Shown piece after piece: positions 16,442 through 25,460 of a DNA stretch of 64,000 nucleotides. This stretch comes from Streptomyces spiroverticillatus (GTDB lineage: Bacteria > Actinomycetota > Actinomycetes > Streptomycetales > Streptomycetaceae), in the NCBI GenBank assembly GCA_014650415.1, contig BMUX01000003.1, forward strand, positions 1 to 64,000, given 5' to 3'. A program made the position numbers and the translations under genes. Positions within the stretch are counted from its first letter, which is position 1, and each line of letters starts with the position of its first letter. The notes below the pieces were generated by a model. It was not told where the DNA came from. It worked only from the letters and a program-made list of their open reading frames with translations, and did no database searches.

Positions 16442-18142
16442 CTACCCCGCCCGGCGGTGGACCTTCGACCGCGACCGCTTCTCGATGTACATGCGCTGGT
16501 CGGCGGACTGGAGGACCTCCTCCACCGTCATCCCGCACTCCGCCCACCCGATGCCGAAGCTGGCACCCACGCGGACCGCCCTCCCGTCCACGCGGATCGG
16601 CGGGATGATCGCGTTGCGCAGGCGGACCGCGAGGTCGGCGGCGTCCGCGCTGCCGAGGCCGTCCGCGAGGACGACGAATTCGTCGCCGCCGAGGCGGGCG
16701 ACGGTGTCGCCGTCCCGGACACAAGTGGTCAGACGGCGGGCGACTTCGATCAGAACCGCGTCACCGGCCTGGTGGCCGAAACGGTCATTGATGGACTTGA
16801 AGCCGTCCAGGTCGCAGAAGAGGACGGCCAGACCCTTCGTGCCGTCGTCGGGGTGGCCGGGAACACCCTCCCCCACGCCCTCCTGGGGCGCGACCGTGTG
16901 CACGTGGTGGTCGTAGAAGGCGGGGTCGCCCTCGCCCATCGGATCGCCGTAGAAGCCGTCGTCGTACGCCGTGGTGCCGTCGTCGTACGTCAGCCCTTGG
17001 TCGTAGGCGTTGTCGTACGCGGCGTCCAGGGCCTCGACCGCCGTTGCGCGTACGGCGTGCGGCCGGCGGCACAGGCGGGCGGAGAGGCGGGCTCTCAGCT
17101 CCGCGCTGTTGGGCAGGCCGGTGAGGGAGTCGTGGGACGCGCGGTGCGCGAGGTGCAGCTCGTGGCGCTTGCGTTCCTCGATGTCCTCGACGTGGGTGAG
17201 CAGGAAGCGGGGGCCGTCGGCGGTGTCGGCGACGACGGAGTTGCGCAGGTTGACCCAGACGAAGGTGCCGTCGCGGCGCTGGAGGCGCAGTTCGGCGCGG
17301 CCGCCCTCCGCGGACGTACGGAGCAGCGTGCCGACGTCCTCGTGGTGGACGAGGTCCGCGAAGGAGTAGCGGCGCATGGCGGAGGCGGGGCGGCCCAGAA
17401 GACGGCAGAGGGCGTCGTTGGTGCGCAGCAGGCGGCCGTGCTGGTCGCCGCCCATCTCGGCGATGGCCATGCCGCTGGGTGCGTACTCGAAGGCCTGGCG
17501 GAAGGATTCCTCACTGGCGCGCAGGGCCTGCTGCTCGCGTTCCAGGCGGACCAGGGCGCGCTGCATGTTGGAGCGCAGCCGGGCGTTGATGATGGCGATG
17601 GCGGCCTGGGAGGCGTACATGGTGAGGGCTTCCTGGCCCCAGGCGCCGGGGCGGCGTCCGCCGCGCGGGCGGTCGACGGAGATCACGCCGATCAGCTCGC
17701 CGTCGCCGCCCGAGGCGTACATCGGCGCGTACAGGCGGTCGCTCGGGTGCCACTCGTCGGCGAAGCGGGGGTCGGGGCCCTCGGTGTGCCACTGCGGGAC
17801 GTCGTCCTCGGTGAGCACCCAGCCCTCGTGGTGCGGGATGAAGTGGAGGGCGCCCCAACGCTCCCCCATCGACAGCCGCCGCTCCCACGAGCCGCGCGAG
17901 CCGACGCGCCCGGTGATCAGGGCCTCCGCCGCCGTGTTCCCGGCGAACGCGGCCACCACCAGGTCGCCGTCGGGGCGTACGAGGTTCACACACGCCAGTT
18001 CGTACCCGAGACCGGTGACGATGCCGTCGGCGACGGCCTGCACGGTGTCCGACAGACTGCGTGCGGTGTTGAGGTCAGCGACCACCTGGTGCAGTTGCCG
18101 CAGGGTCGCAAGACGGACGTACGGCTCCGACTCGGCCTCCAT
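16442..18142 (-). CDS. cdgB: GAF-PAS-GGDEF diguanylate cyclase
   Basis: The 566-residue protein has a GAF domain (about 20-190), a PAS/PAC unit (about 205-330) and a C-terminal GGDEF domain with the intact active-site GGDEF at residues 485-489. An RxxD inhibitory site (RDGD) lies five residues before it, so it should synthesise c-di-GMP and be product-inhibited. The first GGDEF strand (HDSLTGLPN) is separated from FCDLDGFKSIND by about 100 residues, longer than usual because of an Asp/Tyr-rich insertion. The architecture matches Streptomyces CdgB, a developmental cyclase under BldD control, and the location agrees with my memory of that gene. No EAL domain is present. Confidence 0.85.
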   Translation of the reverse strand: MEAESEPYVRLATLRQLHQVVADLNTARSLSDTVQAVADGIVTGLGYELACVNLVRPDGDLVVAAFAGNTAAEALITGRVGSRGSWERRLSMGERWGALHFIPHHEGWVLTEDDVPQWHTEGPDPRFADEWHPSDRLYAPMYASGGDGELIGVISVDRPRGGRRPGAWGQEALTMYASQAAIAIINARLRSNMQRALVRLEREQQALRASEESFRQAFEYAPSGMAIAEMGGDQHGRLLRTNDALCRLLGRPASAMRRYSFADLVHHEDVGTLLRTSAEGGRAELRLQRRDGTFVWVNLRNSVVADTADGPRFLLTHVEDIEERKRHELHLAHRASHDSLTGLPNSAELRARLSARLCRRPHAVRATAVEALDAAYDNAYDQGLTYDDGTTAYDDGFYGDPMGEGDPAFYDHHVHTVAPQEGVGEGVPGHPDDGTKGLAVLFCDLDGFKSINDRFGHQAGDAVLIEVARRLTTCVRDGDTVARLGGDEFVVLADGLGSADAADLAVRLRNAIIPPIRVDGRAVRVGASFGIGWAECGMTVEEVLQSADQRMYIEKRSRSKVHRRAG

Positions 18143-18267
18143 GACCCGCTCCCCGAGACCTCGACAGCAACGACAGCAACTCCAGGCTTCTCATCGTCCG
18201 ATTGCCACCGCCACTGAATCACAGCGCGCTGCCCTCTCGGTACACAGGGTCAACAATTAGTTCGCTC

Positions 18268-18283
18268 TGTGACTCAAGTCACA
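18268..18283. promoter_or_regulatory. Perfect Crp-type palindrome upstream of cdgB
   Basis: TGTGACTCAAGTCACA is an exact match to the CRP consensus TGTGA-N6-TCACA and to the GTG-N6-GNCAC motif described for Streptomyces Crp. It lies 126 bases before the cdgB ATG in the 322-base gap that separates cdgB from the divergent flavin reductase gene. Its TGAC-TCAA-GTCA core also resembles a BldD box with a one-base shorter spacer, so BldD is an alternative binder. The rest of the gap shows nothing further. Confidence 0.7.
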
Positions 18284-18488
18284 AGCGATGACCGGAAGTT
18301 GATGTTTCGGGCGTGGGAGCGCTCCCGCGCTGCTGAGGGCACCCGTGTGGCCGAAAACGGGCGGCGAACGGAGGACGGCCGGGCCCGGTGGAGGGCCGGT
18401 GGAGGGCCTGTCGCGAGGGGGGACCTAGGTCCTGTCTGGTCCCTATGCCCGATGTGCCGGGGGCATGGTGCCGCCTAGCGTTGATCAT

Positions 18489-19067
18489 GTGTTGCAGACG
18501 ACTGAAGCCACCCCGCAAAGCCCCCTCCCTTCGCCCCGCCCCGCGTCGATCCCCCATCCTGAAGGGGTGAGCGATGACGAGTTCCGTGCCGCGATGTCCC
18601 GCCTGACGGCGGGCGTGACGCTGGTGACGGCCCATGACGCGGACGGCGGTCCCTACGGCGAGGACGTCGGGATGACCGCGACGGCGTTCATGTCGGTGTC
18701 GCTGGAGCCGCCGCTGGTGATGGTCAGTCTGCGCAACGGCTCCCGGATGGACGACCTCCTCGCGGAACAGCCCCTGTGGGCGGTCTCGCTGCTCTCCGAG
18801 AGCCAGCGGCACATCGCGGGCCGGTTCGCGATGAAGGGCCGACTGAGTGACCGTCTGCTCTTCGAGGACATCCCGTGGAGGCGCGGCGAGGTGTCGGGGG
18901 CTCCGCTGGTGGGCGGCTCGCTGGCGGTCGTGGAGTGCCGTACGGAACAGCGGGTGGAGGCGGGCGACCACACGCTGGTCATCGGCCGGGTGCTCGCGGT
19001 GGACCTGCCGAGTGCGGACGGCGGGCCGCTGACGTACTTCCGGGGCAGGTACCGGCAGCTCTCGTAA
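18489..19067 (+). CDS. Flavin reductase-like (FMN split-barrel) protein
   Basis: This short protein (about 192 residues from a GTG at 18489) carries the flavin reductase domain: FRAAMSRLTAGVTLVTAHD, the FMN-binding GMTATAFMSVSLEPPLVMVSLR, FAVSLLSESQ-type strand WAVSLLSESQRHIAGRF, and LTYFRGRYRQL at the end. Members reduce flavin for a partner monooxygenase or use bound FMN themselves. No partner oxygenase is adjacent. The start is uncertain: the first 30 residues are Pro/Ser-rich and a GTG at 18567 would begin right at the domain. Confidence 0.8.
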   Translation: MLQTTEATPQSPLPSPRPASIPHPEGVSDDEFRAAMSRLTAGVTLVTAHDADGGPYGEDVGMTATAFMSVSLEPPLVMVSLRNGSRMDDLLAEQPLWAVSLLSESQRHIAGRFAMKGRLSDRLLFEDIPWRRGEVSGAPLVGGSLAVVECRTEQRVEAGDHTLVIGRVLAVDLPSADGGPLTYFRGRYRQLS

Positions 19068-19151
19068 AGCCGCCCGCCGTCCGTCGTCCGTCCCCGTCGT
19101 CCGTCCCCGCCGTCCGTCCCCGTTGTCAGTGCCCGGTGCCATAGTCCGGAC

Positions 19152-21272
19152 ATGATCAACGACCTTGAGCTGGACGGCGTCGACTGGGCTTCCCTGGACG
19201 ACGACGGCGAGCGCATCCCTTCCCTGCTGCGGGCCATGACCTCGGCCGATCCCTCGGCCCGGAAGGAGGCGCGCACCGCGTTCTTCCACGCGGTCAGTCA
19301 TCAGGGGGATCTGTACGACTCCACGACCGCCGCCCTGCCGTTCCTCTTCGCCCTGGCGGACGACCCCGCGACCCCGGACCGTGCCGGGATCGTCGCCCTG
19401 CTGCTCGCCCTCGGAAGCTCGGCCGTCGAACGCGACGACGGCGGTCTCCGGTTCGGCTCGGACGGCGAGGTGACGACGGCGTACGCGGACTGCGCGGCGA
19501 TCATGCGCGCACACGCCGACTCCTTCGTCGCCTACGCCTCGGAGCCGGACCCGCTGGTGCGGCGGGCGGCCCTGGAGGGGCTGGGGCTCTTCCTCGACGA
19601 CGCCGGGCGGGCCGTCGGTGTCCTGGGCGAGCGGCTCGGGGCGGCGTCGGACACGGCGGAACGGCTGCTGGTCGTCGAGACCATGGCCACCCTCGCGCTG
19701 CGGCTGCCCGCCACGAAGGACGCCGTCGTGGCCCGGTTCGACGCCCTGGCCGACGACCCGGCGACGGACACCGCGATCCGGCTCGGCGCCCTCGTGCAGC
19801 GTGCGCACTGCGACCCCGGGGCCATCGTCGCCGACACCGTACCGACGGCGATCGAGCTGCTGCGCCGCCTGACCCCCGCGCCGGAACCGGGACCCACAGA
19901 CACCTGCCACGACTCGTCCGGCACCTGCCCGTGCGCCGACGCCGAGCGGGCCGCGCAGGAGCAGCAGGAGGCCGTGTCCCAGGGCGCACCCCCGCACATA
20001 GCCGCCGCCTTCACGGACCTGGCCCGGCACGGCCGCACCCACGCGCCGACCACCGCCCTCCTGACCACCTTCCACGAGGCGCTGGGCACCCGTGTGCCCG
20101 AGCGCACCGCCCTGCTCGCCGCACAGCTCCGCAGCCCCGACTCCGGCACCCGCTACGACGCCATCGGCATGGCCACGCGGCTGATCAACACCGTGCGCGG
20201 CGACCACTCCGCGCTCGTCCTGCTGGTGGCGGACTGCCTCGACCCGCAGGACGCGTACACCTCCGCCGAGGCGGCCAAGTGCCTCGCCGCCCTGGGCACC
20301 GACGCGGAACCCGCCCGCGAGGCCCTCGCCTCGTACGTCGGCGCACGGCGCGACACCCACGGCCCCGAGGTGTGGGCCGCGCCGCAGGCGCTGGTGCGCC
20401 AGGCCCACCAGGAGGCCGTCCTGGCGCTGGCGGGCCTCGGCGACCCGCGTGCGCTGCCCTGTGTCCTGGTGGGCCTGGACAGCGGGGTCGACTCCTGGCG
20501 GGCCGTGCTGGTCGCGGGCGGCATCGGCGCAGGTGCCGGGGAGTTGGTCCCCCGGCTCGCGCGCGACCTCACCGGTGTCGACTTCTCGCAGGAGTGGCCC
20601 GTGACGAACCCGCACGCCCTGGCGTCCGCGCTCGGCCGGCTGGGGGATGCGGGGGCCGTGCCCGCGCTGGTTCACGCGCTCACCCAGTCCGTACGTCATG
20701 AACAGTGGAGCACCGCCTGCTCGGCCCTGGAGGCGCTCACCGCGATCGGCCCTGCGGCCGCGCCCGCGCCCGGGGAGGTGCGTCCCCTGGCAGAGGCGGA
20801 GGACCTGTCCGTACGCATGGCCGCGACGGCCGCGCTGTGGGCGCTCGAAGGGGATGCGGCCGACGTCGTCCCTCGGCTGCTCGCCCTGCTCGACACCTAC
20901 AAGGCGGCCGACGCGGCCGATGTGCTCGGGCGGATCGGACCGGCTGCCGTGCTCGCGCTGCCGCGGCTGCGGGAGATCACGACGAAGAGCTCCGAGTGGC
21001 GGCGCGTGCACGCGGCTGCCGCGCTGTGGGACGTCGGGGGCGAGGCCGAGGCGGCCGTGGTCGTCGACGCGCTCCTGGCGGCGTGGGAGGAGAACGACTG
21101 CACCGCGACCTTCGTCGTGGAGTGCCTCGACAGGATGGGACCGGCAGCCGCACCGGCACTCCCGCGCATCCGCGACGAACTGTCCCGGCCGCAGGGCAGC
21201 TACTTCCGGAGCGCGTCCGCCGACCGGGAGCTGCTGCACCTGTGCAGGTCGGTCCTGAGCCGGCTGGGCTGA
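19152..21272 (+). CDS. HEAT-repeat protein
   Basis: The 706-residue, almost entirely alpha-helical protein consists of tandem HEAT/PBS-lyase-like repeats, recognisable as DPLVRRAALEGLGLFL, AAKCLAALGTDAEPAREAL, ALGRLGDAGAVPALVHAL and ALPRLREITTKSS. A Cys-containing insert near residues 250-265 (CHDSSGTCPCADAE) could bind a metal. There is no signal peptide or membrane helix, so it is a cytoplasmic scaffold or binding protein with no known partner. A short run of CCGTCCGTC repeats (about 19070-19130) precedes it. It ends in the first unit of a 25-bp tandem repeat. Confidence 0.8.
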   Translation: MINDLELDGVDWASLDDDGERIPSLLRAMTSADPSARKEARTAFFHAVSHQGDLYDSTTAALPFLFALADDPATPDRAGIVALLLALGSSAVERDDGGLRFGSDGEVTTAYADCAAIMRAHADSFVAYASEPDPLVRRAALEGLGLFLDDAGRAVGVLGERLGAASDTAERLLVVETMATLALRLPATKDAVVARFDALADDPATDTAIRLGALVQRAHCDPGAIVADTVPTAIELLRRLTPAPEPGPTDTCHDSSGTCPCADAERAAQEQQEAVSQGAPPHIAAAFTDLARHGRTHAPTTALLTTFHEALGTRVPERTALLAAQLRSPDSGTRYDAIGMATRLINTVRGDHSALVLLVADCLDPQDAYTSAEAAKCLAALGTDAEPAREALASYVGARRDTHGPEVWAAPQALVRQAHQEAVLALAGLGDPRALPCVLVGLDSGVDSWRAVLVAGGIGAGAGELVPRLARDLTGVDFSQEWPVTNPHALASALGRLGDAGAVPALVHALTQSVRHEQWSTACSALEALTAIGPAAAPAPGEVRPLAEAEDLSVRMAATAALWALEGDAADVVPRLLALLDTYKAADAADVLGRIGPAAVLALPRLREITTKSSEWRRVHAAAALWDVGGEAEAAVVVDALLAAWEENDCTATFVVECLDRMGPAAAPALPRIRDELSRPQGSYFRSASADRELLHLCRSVLSRLG

Positions 21273-21362
21273 GAGGTCCTGGTGCTAGCTGGGCTGACAG
21301 GTCATAGTGCCGGCTGAGCTGACAGGTCATAGTGCCGGCTGAGCTGCGAGGTCCTAGTGCCA
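21263..21362. repeat. Four tandem copies of a 25-bp repeat
   Basis: Units at 21263, 21288, 21313 and 21338 share the pattern GCTGRGCTGASAGGTCMTRGTGCYR. Units 2 and 3 differ at a single base. The array spans the gap between the HEAT-repeat gene and the convergent arfB gene, and contains the stop codons of both genes in its first and last units. Units 1 and 4 share the GGTCCT version, units 2 and 3 the GGTCAT version. Confidence 0.9.
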
Positions 21363-21782
21363 GTCGCGGCCCGACCGGCCGCCCTTGGTCTGGCTGCGCT
21401 GCTTCTTCTCGCGCAGCCGCCGCTCGTTGATCCCGCGCGGGATCTTGGTCGCGCGGCGGGGCTTGGGCGGTGGGGCGGACGCCTCCGCGAGCAGGGAGGC
21501 GAGGCGTACGGCGGCGGTCTCGCGGTTGCGCCACTGCGAGCGGTGCTCGGCGGCCTGCACGGAGACGACCCCGTCGACCAGCCGTCCGGCCAGCCGCTCC
21601 AGGGCGCGTGCCTTCCACACCTCGGGCAGCGCCTCGGTCTTCGCGAGGTCGAAGCGCAGCTCGACGCGGGTGTCGGACGTGTTGACGTGCTGCCCGCCGG
21701 GCCCCGACGACCTGGAGAAACGCCACATGAGCTCGGCCTCCGGGAGGGAGACGGAGCCACGGATGATGTAGGGCCCGGACAT
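21354..21782 (-). CDS. arfB: Peptidyl-tRNA hydrolase ArfB (ribosome rescue)
   Basis: This 142-residue protein has a release-factor-like GGQ domain ([18 protein letters not shown], residues about 25-42) and a basic C-terminal tail with [21 protein letters not shown]. That is the make-up of ArfB/YaeJ, which enters stalled ribosomes lacking a stop codon, with its tail in the mRNA channel, and hydrolyses the peptidyl-tRNA. The ATG at 21782 gives the family's standard N terminus; upstream extension looks non-coding. The final codons fall inside the 25-bp repeat array. Confidence 0.9.
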   Translation of the reverse strand: MSGPYIIRGSVSLPEAELMWRFSRSSGPGGQHVNTSDTRVELRFDLAKTEALPEVWKARALERLAGRLVDGVVSVQAAEHRSQWRNRETAAVRLASLLAEASAPPPKPRRATKIPRGINERRLREKKQRSQTKGGRSGRDWH

Positions 21783-21976
21783 GCGTCCATAGTCCCTGCT
21801 CGGGCGGCGTCCCGTCACACCGTTTTCGGGGAGCGGGCGTACGTCTGCGTAAAGAAAGTAAAGAGAACCGGGCCGAGCTGGAACTTCCGGGGACCCTGGC
21901 CGCGTTAGATGGGGTGACGGTAGCTTCGGGACTCGTACCGAAGCCCGCACATGACGCACGAGGAAAGGGACATCCC

Positions 21977-22552
21977 ATGGCAGTCAGCCTCAGCAAGGGT
22001 GGCAACGTTTCGCTCTCCAAGGAGGCCCCGGGCCTGACCGCCGTCACGGTCGGCCTCGGTTGGGACGTCCGCACGACGACGGGCACGGAGTTCGACCTCG
22101 ACGCCTCGGCCATCGCGGTGAACGCGGCGGGCAAGGTCTACTCGGACGGTCACTTCGTCTTCTTCAACAACAAGGCGACGCCGGACCAGACCATCGTGCA
22201 CACCGGCGACAACCGCTCCGGCGAGGGCGAGGGCGACGACGAGCAGATCAACGTCAACCTGGCCGGTCTGCCCGCCGACATCGACAAGATCGTCTTCCCG
22301 GTCTCCATCTACGACGCGGAGTCCCGCTCGCAGAACTTCGGCCAGGTCCGCAACGCGTACATCCGCATCGTGAACCAGGCCGGCGGCGCCGAGATCGCGC
22401 GCTACGACCTGAGCGAGGACGCCGCCACCGAGACCGCGATGGTCTTCGGCGAGCTGTACCGCAACGGTGCGGAGTGGAAGTTCCGCGCGGTCGGCCAGGG
22501 CTACGCCTCGGGTCTGTCGGGCATCGCGCAGGACTTCGGCGTCAGCGTCTGA
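21977..22552 (+). CDS. terD: TerD-family stress/tellurite-resistance protein
   Basis: The 191-residue protein is a single TerD domain with the typical start ([19 protein letters not shown]), the acidic calcium-binding segment GLGWDVRT...[15 protein letters not shown], and the ending [18 protein letters not shown]. TerD proteins bind calcium and form part of a membrane-linked stress complex; Streptomyces carries many copies. AGGAAAGGGA sits before the ATG. It stands alone here, with no TerB or TerC next to it. A second, divergent TerD domain occurs in the nuclease fusion at 58975-61080. Confidence 0.93.
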   Translation: MAVSLSKGGNVSLSKEAPGLTAVTVGLGWDVRTTTGTEFDLDASAIAVNAAGKVYSDGHFVFFNNKATPDQTIVHTGDNRSGEGEGDDEQINVNLAGLPADIDKIVFPVSIYDAESRSQNFGQVRNAYIRIVNQAGGAEIARYDLSEDAATETAMVFGELYRNGAEWKFRAVGQGYASGLSGIAQDFGVSV

Positions 22553-22587
22553 GTCGCAGCGGTACGCAGCCGCAGCAGTACGTAGTC

Positions 22588-22638
22588 GAGGGCCCCGGCC
22601 GCCTTCCCGCCTCGTGCGGGTCGGTGGCCGGGGCCCTC
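22588..22638. terminator. Bidirectional terminator after terD
   Basis: A 13-bp perfect stem (GAGGGCCCCGGCC and complement) with a 25-base loop lies 36 bases after the terD stop and 12 bases before the stop of the opposite gene. It marks the left end of the RiPP cluster transcript. Confidence 0.8.
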
Positions 22639-22649
22639 GGTCGTCCCTG

Positions 22650-22904
22650 TCAGCTCTTGGACAACGACCAGTCCCGCAGGCCCTGTTGGGCCAGGATTTC
22701 GTTGGCCGTACGGGCGAACTCCTCCGCCGTGGCCGCCGCCGGAGCCGTGAGGCGCAGGCGGGCGGCGTTCGCGAGGAACTCCACCGGCTCGGCCTGCCAG
22801 CCGGCCGGGAGGAGGGCCATGAAGCGGATCGCCGCGGTCTCCGGGGGCGCCCCGGCGGGGCCGGTGATCAACACCTGGTGCGACGTGTGCTTGGCCGTGT
22901 TCAT
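22650..22904 (-). CDS. Small hypothetical protein at the end of the RiPP operon
   Basis: I do not recognise this 84-residue protein. It starts at an ATG at 22904 (NTAKHTSHQVLITG) and has a mixed alpha/beta pattern with EFLANAARLRLTAP and TAEEFARTANEILAQQGLRDWSL. No membrane helix or signal peptide is evident. It is the last gene of the minus-strand cluster, 52 bases after the small membrane protein, so it may belong to the same transcript and serve export, immunity or peptide binding. It could equally be an unrelated neighbour. Confidence 0.55.
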   Translation of the reverse strand: MNTAKHTSHQVLITGPAGAPPETAAIRFMALLPAGWQAEPVEFLANAARLRLTAPAAATAEEFARTANEILAQQGLRDWSLSKS

Positions 22905-22956
22905 GAACTGCTCCGACTGGAGAGAGGGTGGGACAGGGGGTGGAGAGAAGGCGCGG

Positions 22957-23139
22957 TCAGCGGGTTTCGCCTGTCTTGGGGAAGCGCGCCACCAGCGCCA
23001 CGATCGCGAGCGCGACCACCGCGCCCACTCCGTAGCGGACGCCGTCGGCGGCACCGCTGGCGAGCACCGCGACCTCCGCGCAGGCGAGCGCGGCGAGCAG
23101 GGCGGCGTAGGGGGCGCGGGTACGGGAGGTGGTGCTCAT
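22957..23139 (-). CDS. Small two-helix membrane protein
   Basis: A 60-residue protein with two hydrophobic helices (YAALLAALACAEVAVLASGA and YGVGAVVALAIVALVARF) and a short basic start. AAAGGA precedes the ATG at 23139. It follows the ABC permease gene on the same strand. Small membrane proteins in this position are often immunity proteins or exporter accessories; that reading is inference only. Confidence 0.6.
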   Translation of the reverse strand: MSTTSRTRAPYAALLAALACAEVAVLASGAADGVRYGVGAVVALAIVALVARFPKTGETR

Positions 23140-23228
23140 GGTGGGGGTTCCTTTCGGTGGGGGGTGGGGTTTCTTGCGGTACCGGCCCGGTCGGTGGCCG
23201 GTGAGTCGGTGCGTCCGTACGGGAGGGG

Positions 23229-24503
23229 TCAGTCGCCGAGCTTCAGGGCCTGGCCGAAGGAGAGCTTCCGGTCGGTCTGGAGCAGGGCCCGGCGGTAGAC
23301 CCGGCTGCTGAGGGTCACGATGGCCGCGGCTGCGGCGAGCGACAGGGCGAGGGCGACGGCCGGCTCCCACCAGGTGACCTCGCCCGCCAGGACCCGGGCC
23401 GGCATGGTGACCGTCGAGGTCAGCGGGATGAAGGAGAGGATCTCGCGCATGCCGCCCGAGGCGGCGATGCCGATGATGAAGACGAGTGCGGTGACCGCGT
23501 TGACGGGCGTCGTGGTCGCCTGGACGTCCTCGCTGCGGGTGGCGAGCGCGCCCGCCGCCGCGTACAGGCAGGCCAGGACTGCGATGCCGACGACGTAGAA
23601 GACCAGGAACCAGCCCATTCCGCCGACGACGTCGGTGAGGATCGCCGTCTCGCCCGTGGCCAGCAGCCCGATCGCACCCACCAGGCAGAACAGGGTCATC
23701 TGGGCGAGCGCCAGCAGCGTGGAGCCGACGATCTTGCCGACCAGGAGCGCGCGCAGCGGGACCGAGGAGGCGATGAGTTCGACGATGCGGTTCTGCTTCT
23801 CCTCCACGACGCTGGTGGCCAGCGCGGAGCCGAGGAGGACGGAGGCGAGGTAGAAGAGGAAGCCGAAGAAGTAGGCCGTCATCTTGACCGCGCCCTCGGG
23901 GGCCTTGTCGGTGGAGAGGACGGTGTGGTGGAGCTGGGCGCCCTTGCTCAGGGCCTCCATGCTGGTGCCCGCGTCCTGGGCGTTCGCGGCGAGGGCGGAG
24001 TTCTGGACGGCGGCGCCGATCCAGGTGGCGGCCACGTCGTTCTGGCCGGTGTCGCCGAGCAGGGTCCAGCCGCCCTTCTCGTACAGCAGACCGGCCTCGG
24101 CCTCCCCGGACCGTACGGTCTCGCGCACGGCGTCGGCGGAGGACTCCTGGCGTACGGAGATGGTGACGTCCTGGTCGGACTGGCGGGCCAGCTTCTCGCC
24201 CAGCCCCGCGATCTGGCCGCTCTTCTGGTCGACGACCGCGACGGTGATCTTCCCCATCGAGTCGGCGAGGAAGAGCTGGAGGCCGATCGCGCCCACGATC
24301 AGGGCGAGGGTGACGAAGGTCGACACCAGGAAGCCGCGGTTGGTCAGCTTCACCTGGATCTCGCGGGCGGCGACGATCCGCCAGGGTGCGGCGCTCCTGG
24401 TCGTACGCGTACGGGGCCGAGGGGCTTCGGGGGAGGACACGGGTGCGGTGGGCGCCGGAGCGGTCTCGGTGTCGGTCTCGGGGGTCTGGGTCATGGCGCT
24501 CAT
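23229..24503 (-). CDS. ABC-2 type transporter permease (NatB-like)
   Basis: The 424-residue membrane protein has a Pro/Thr-rich cytoplasmic start, one helix near residues 55-75 (STFVTLALIVGAIGLQLFLA), a long extracellular loop of about 130 residues, and five or more helices in the C-terminal half (FGFLFYLASVLLGSALATS, LLALAQMTLFCLVGAIGLLA, WFLVFYVVGIAVLACLYAAA). This is the NatB/YhaP exporter layout. Its start overlaps the stop of the ATPase gene by four bases. With that ATPase it most likely exports, or gives immunity to, the cluster's peptide products. Confidence 0.87.
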   Translation of the reverse strand: MSAMTQTPETDTETAPAPTAPVSSPEAPRPRTRTTRSAAPWRIVAAREIQVKLTNRGFLVSTFVTLALIVGAIGLQLFLADSMGKITVAVVDQKSGQIAGLGEKLARQSDQDVTISVRQESSADAVRETVRSGEAEAGLLYEKGGWTLLGDTGQNDVAATWIGAAVQNSALAANAQDAGTSMEALSKGAQLHHTVLSTDKAPEGAVKMTAYFFGFLFYLASVLLGSALATSVVEEKQNRIVELIASSVPLRALLVGKIVGSTLLALAQMTLFCLVGAIGLLATGETAILTDVVGGMGWFLVFYVVGIAVLACLYAAAGALATRSEDVQATTTPVNAVTALVFIIGIAASGGMREILSFIPLTSTVTMPARVLAGEVTWWEPAVALALSLAAAAAIVTLSSRVYRRALLQTDRKLSFGQALKLGD

Positions 24504-25384
24504 GCGGCGGTCATCTCCCGGTAGATGTCGGCGATGCTGGGGACGAGGGGGGTCAGGGCGTGCACGGGGCCCCTGCGCAGGGCTTCGGCGAGGAGCAGGC
24601 CCGGGTCGGTGTCGGGGCGCAGTTCCACCCGTGCGCCGTCGGGGAGTTCTTCGAGGTCCGTGACGTCGGGCAGTGCGCGGGCCCAGCCCGCCGGGGAGCC
24701 CGTGACCAGGTGGAAGCGGGGCCTGTCGCGGTGGCGCAGCTCGTCGGCGGTGCCCTGGCCGACGACCCGGCCGCGGGTCATGATCACCAGGTCGTCGCAG
24801 AGGCGCTCGACCAGGTCGAGCTGGTGCGAGGAGAAGAGCACCGGAACGCCGGCGTCGGCATACTCCCGCAGCAGTTCGGCCATGGTGTCGACCGCGTGCG
24901 GGTCGAGGCCGGAGAAGGGCTCGTCGAGGACGAGGAGTTTGGGGGTGCCGAGCAGGGCGGCGGCGATCTGGACGCGCTGCTGGTTGCCGAGGGAGAGGGA
25001 CTCCAGCTTGGCCTGGCTCTTCTCGGCGAGGCCGAGGCGTTCGAGGAGTTCGAGCATGTGGGCGCGGGCGGGGGCCGCGTCCTGGCCGCGCAGTCTGGCG
25101 AGGTAGACGAGCTGGCTGAGGACGGACTGCTTGGGGTAGAGGCCGCGCTCCTCCGGCATGTAGCCGAAGTCCCGGCGGTCGGCGGCCGTCACGGGCTCGC
25201 CGTCCCAGTGGATGCGGCCGTCGGTCTTGGCGAGCACTCCCATGATCATGCGCATGGTGGTGGTCTTGCCCGCGCCGTTCCCGCCGACGAACCCGGTCAG
25301 CCGGCCGCCGGAGACCCGGAAGGACACGTGGTCGACGGCGCGGTTGCTGTCGAAGTCCCGTACAAGTTCCTTCAGTTCCAACAT
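24500..25384 (-). CDS. ABC transporter ATP-binding protein of the RiPP exporter
   Basis: The 294-residue ATPase has Walker A GGNGAGKTTT (about residue 35), the signature LSLGNQQRVQIA, Walker B KLLVLDEPFSGLD and the switch histidine in FSSHQLD. The C-terminal 80 residues form the extension usual in NatA-type exporters. It lies 76 bases downstream of the YcaO gene and is translationally coupled to the permease by a four-base overlap. Confidence 0.92.
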   Translation of the reverse strand: MLELKELVRDFDSNRAVDHVSFRVSGGRLTGFVGGNGAGKTTTMRMIMGVLAKTDGRIHWDGEPVTAADRRDFGYMPEERGLYPKQSVLSQLVYLARLRGQDAAPARAHMLELLERLGLAEKSQAKLESLSLGNQQRVQIAAALLGTPKLLVLDEPFSGLDPHAVDTMAELLREYADAGVPVLFSSHQLDLVERLCDDLVIMTRGRVVGQGTADELRHRDRPRFHLVTGSPAGWARALPDVTDLEELPDGARVELRPDTDPGLLLAEALRRGPVHALTPLVPSIADIYREMTAA

Positions 25385-25460
25385 CTGTCTGTCTCTCTCA
25401 GCTCGGTCTCTCGACGTTCGTGGGGCTCGCGCGAGCCGGGGCGTGGGGGTGTGCCCTGGT

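Noticed and set aside
19070..19135. CCGTCCGTC repeats as a regulatory array
   Set aside because: These are short, imperfect simple repeats that look like slippage products; no symmetry or spacing suggests protein binding.
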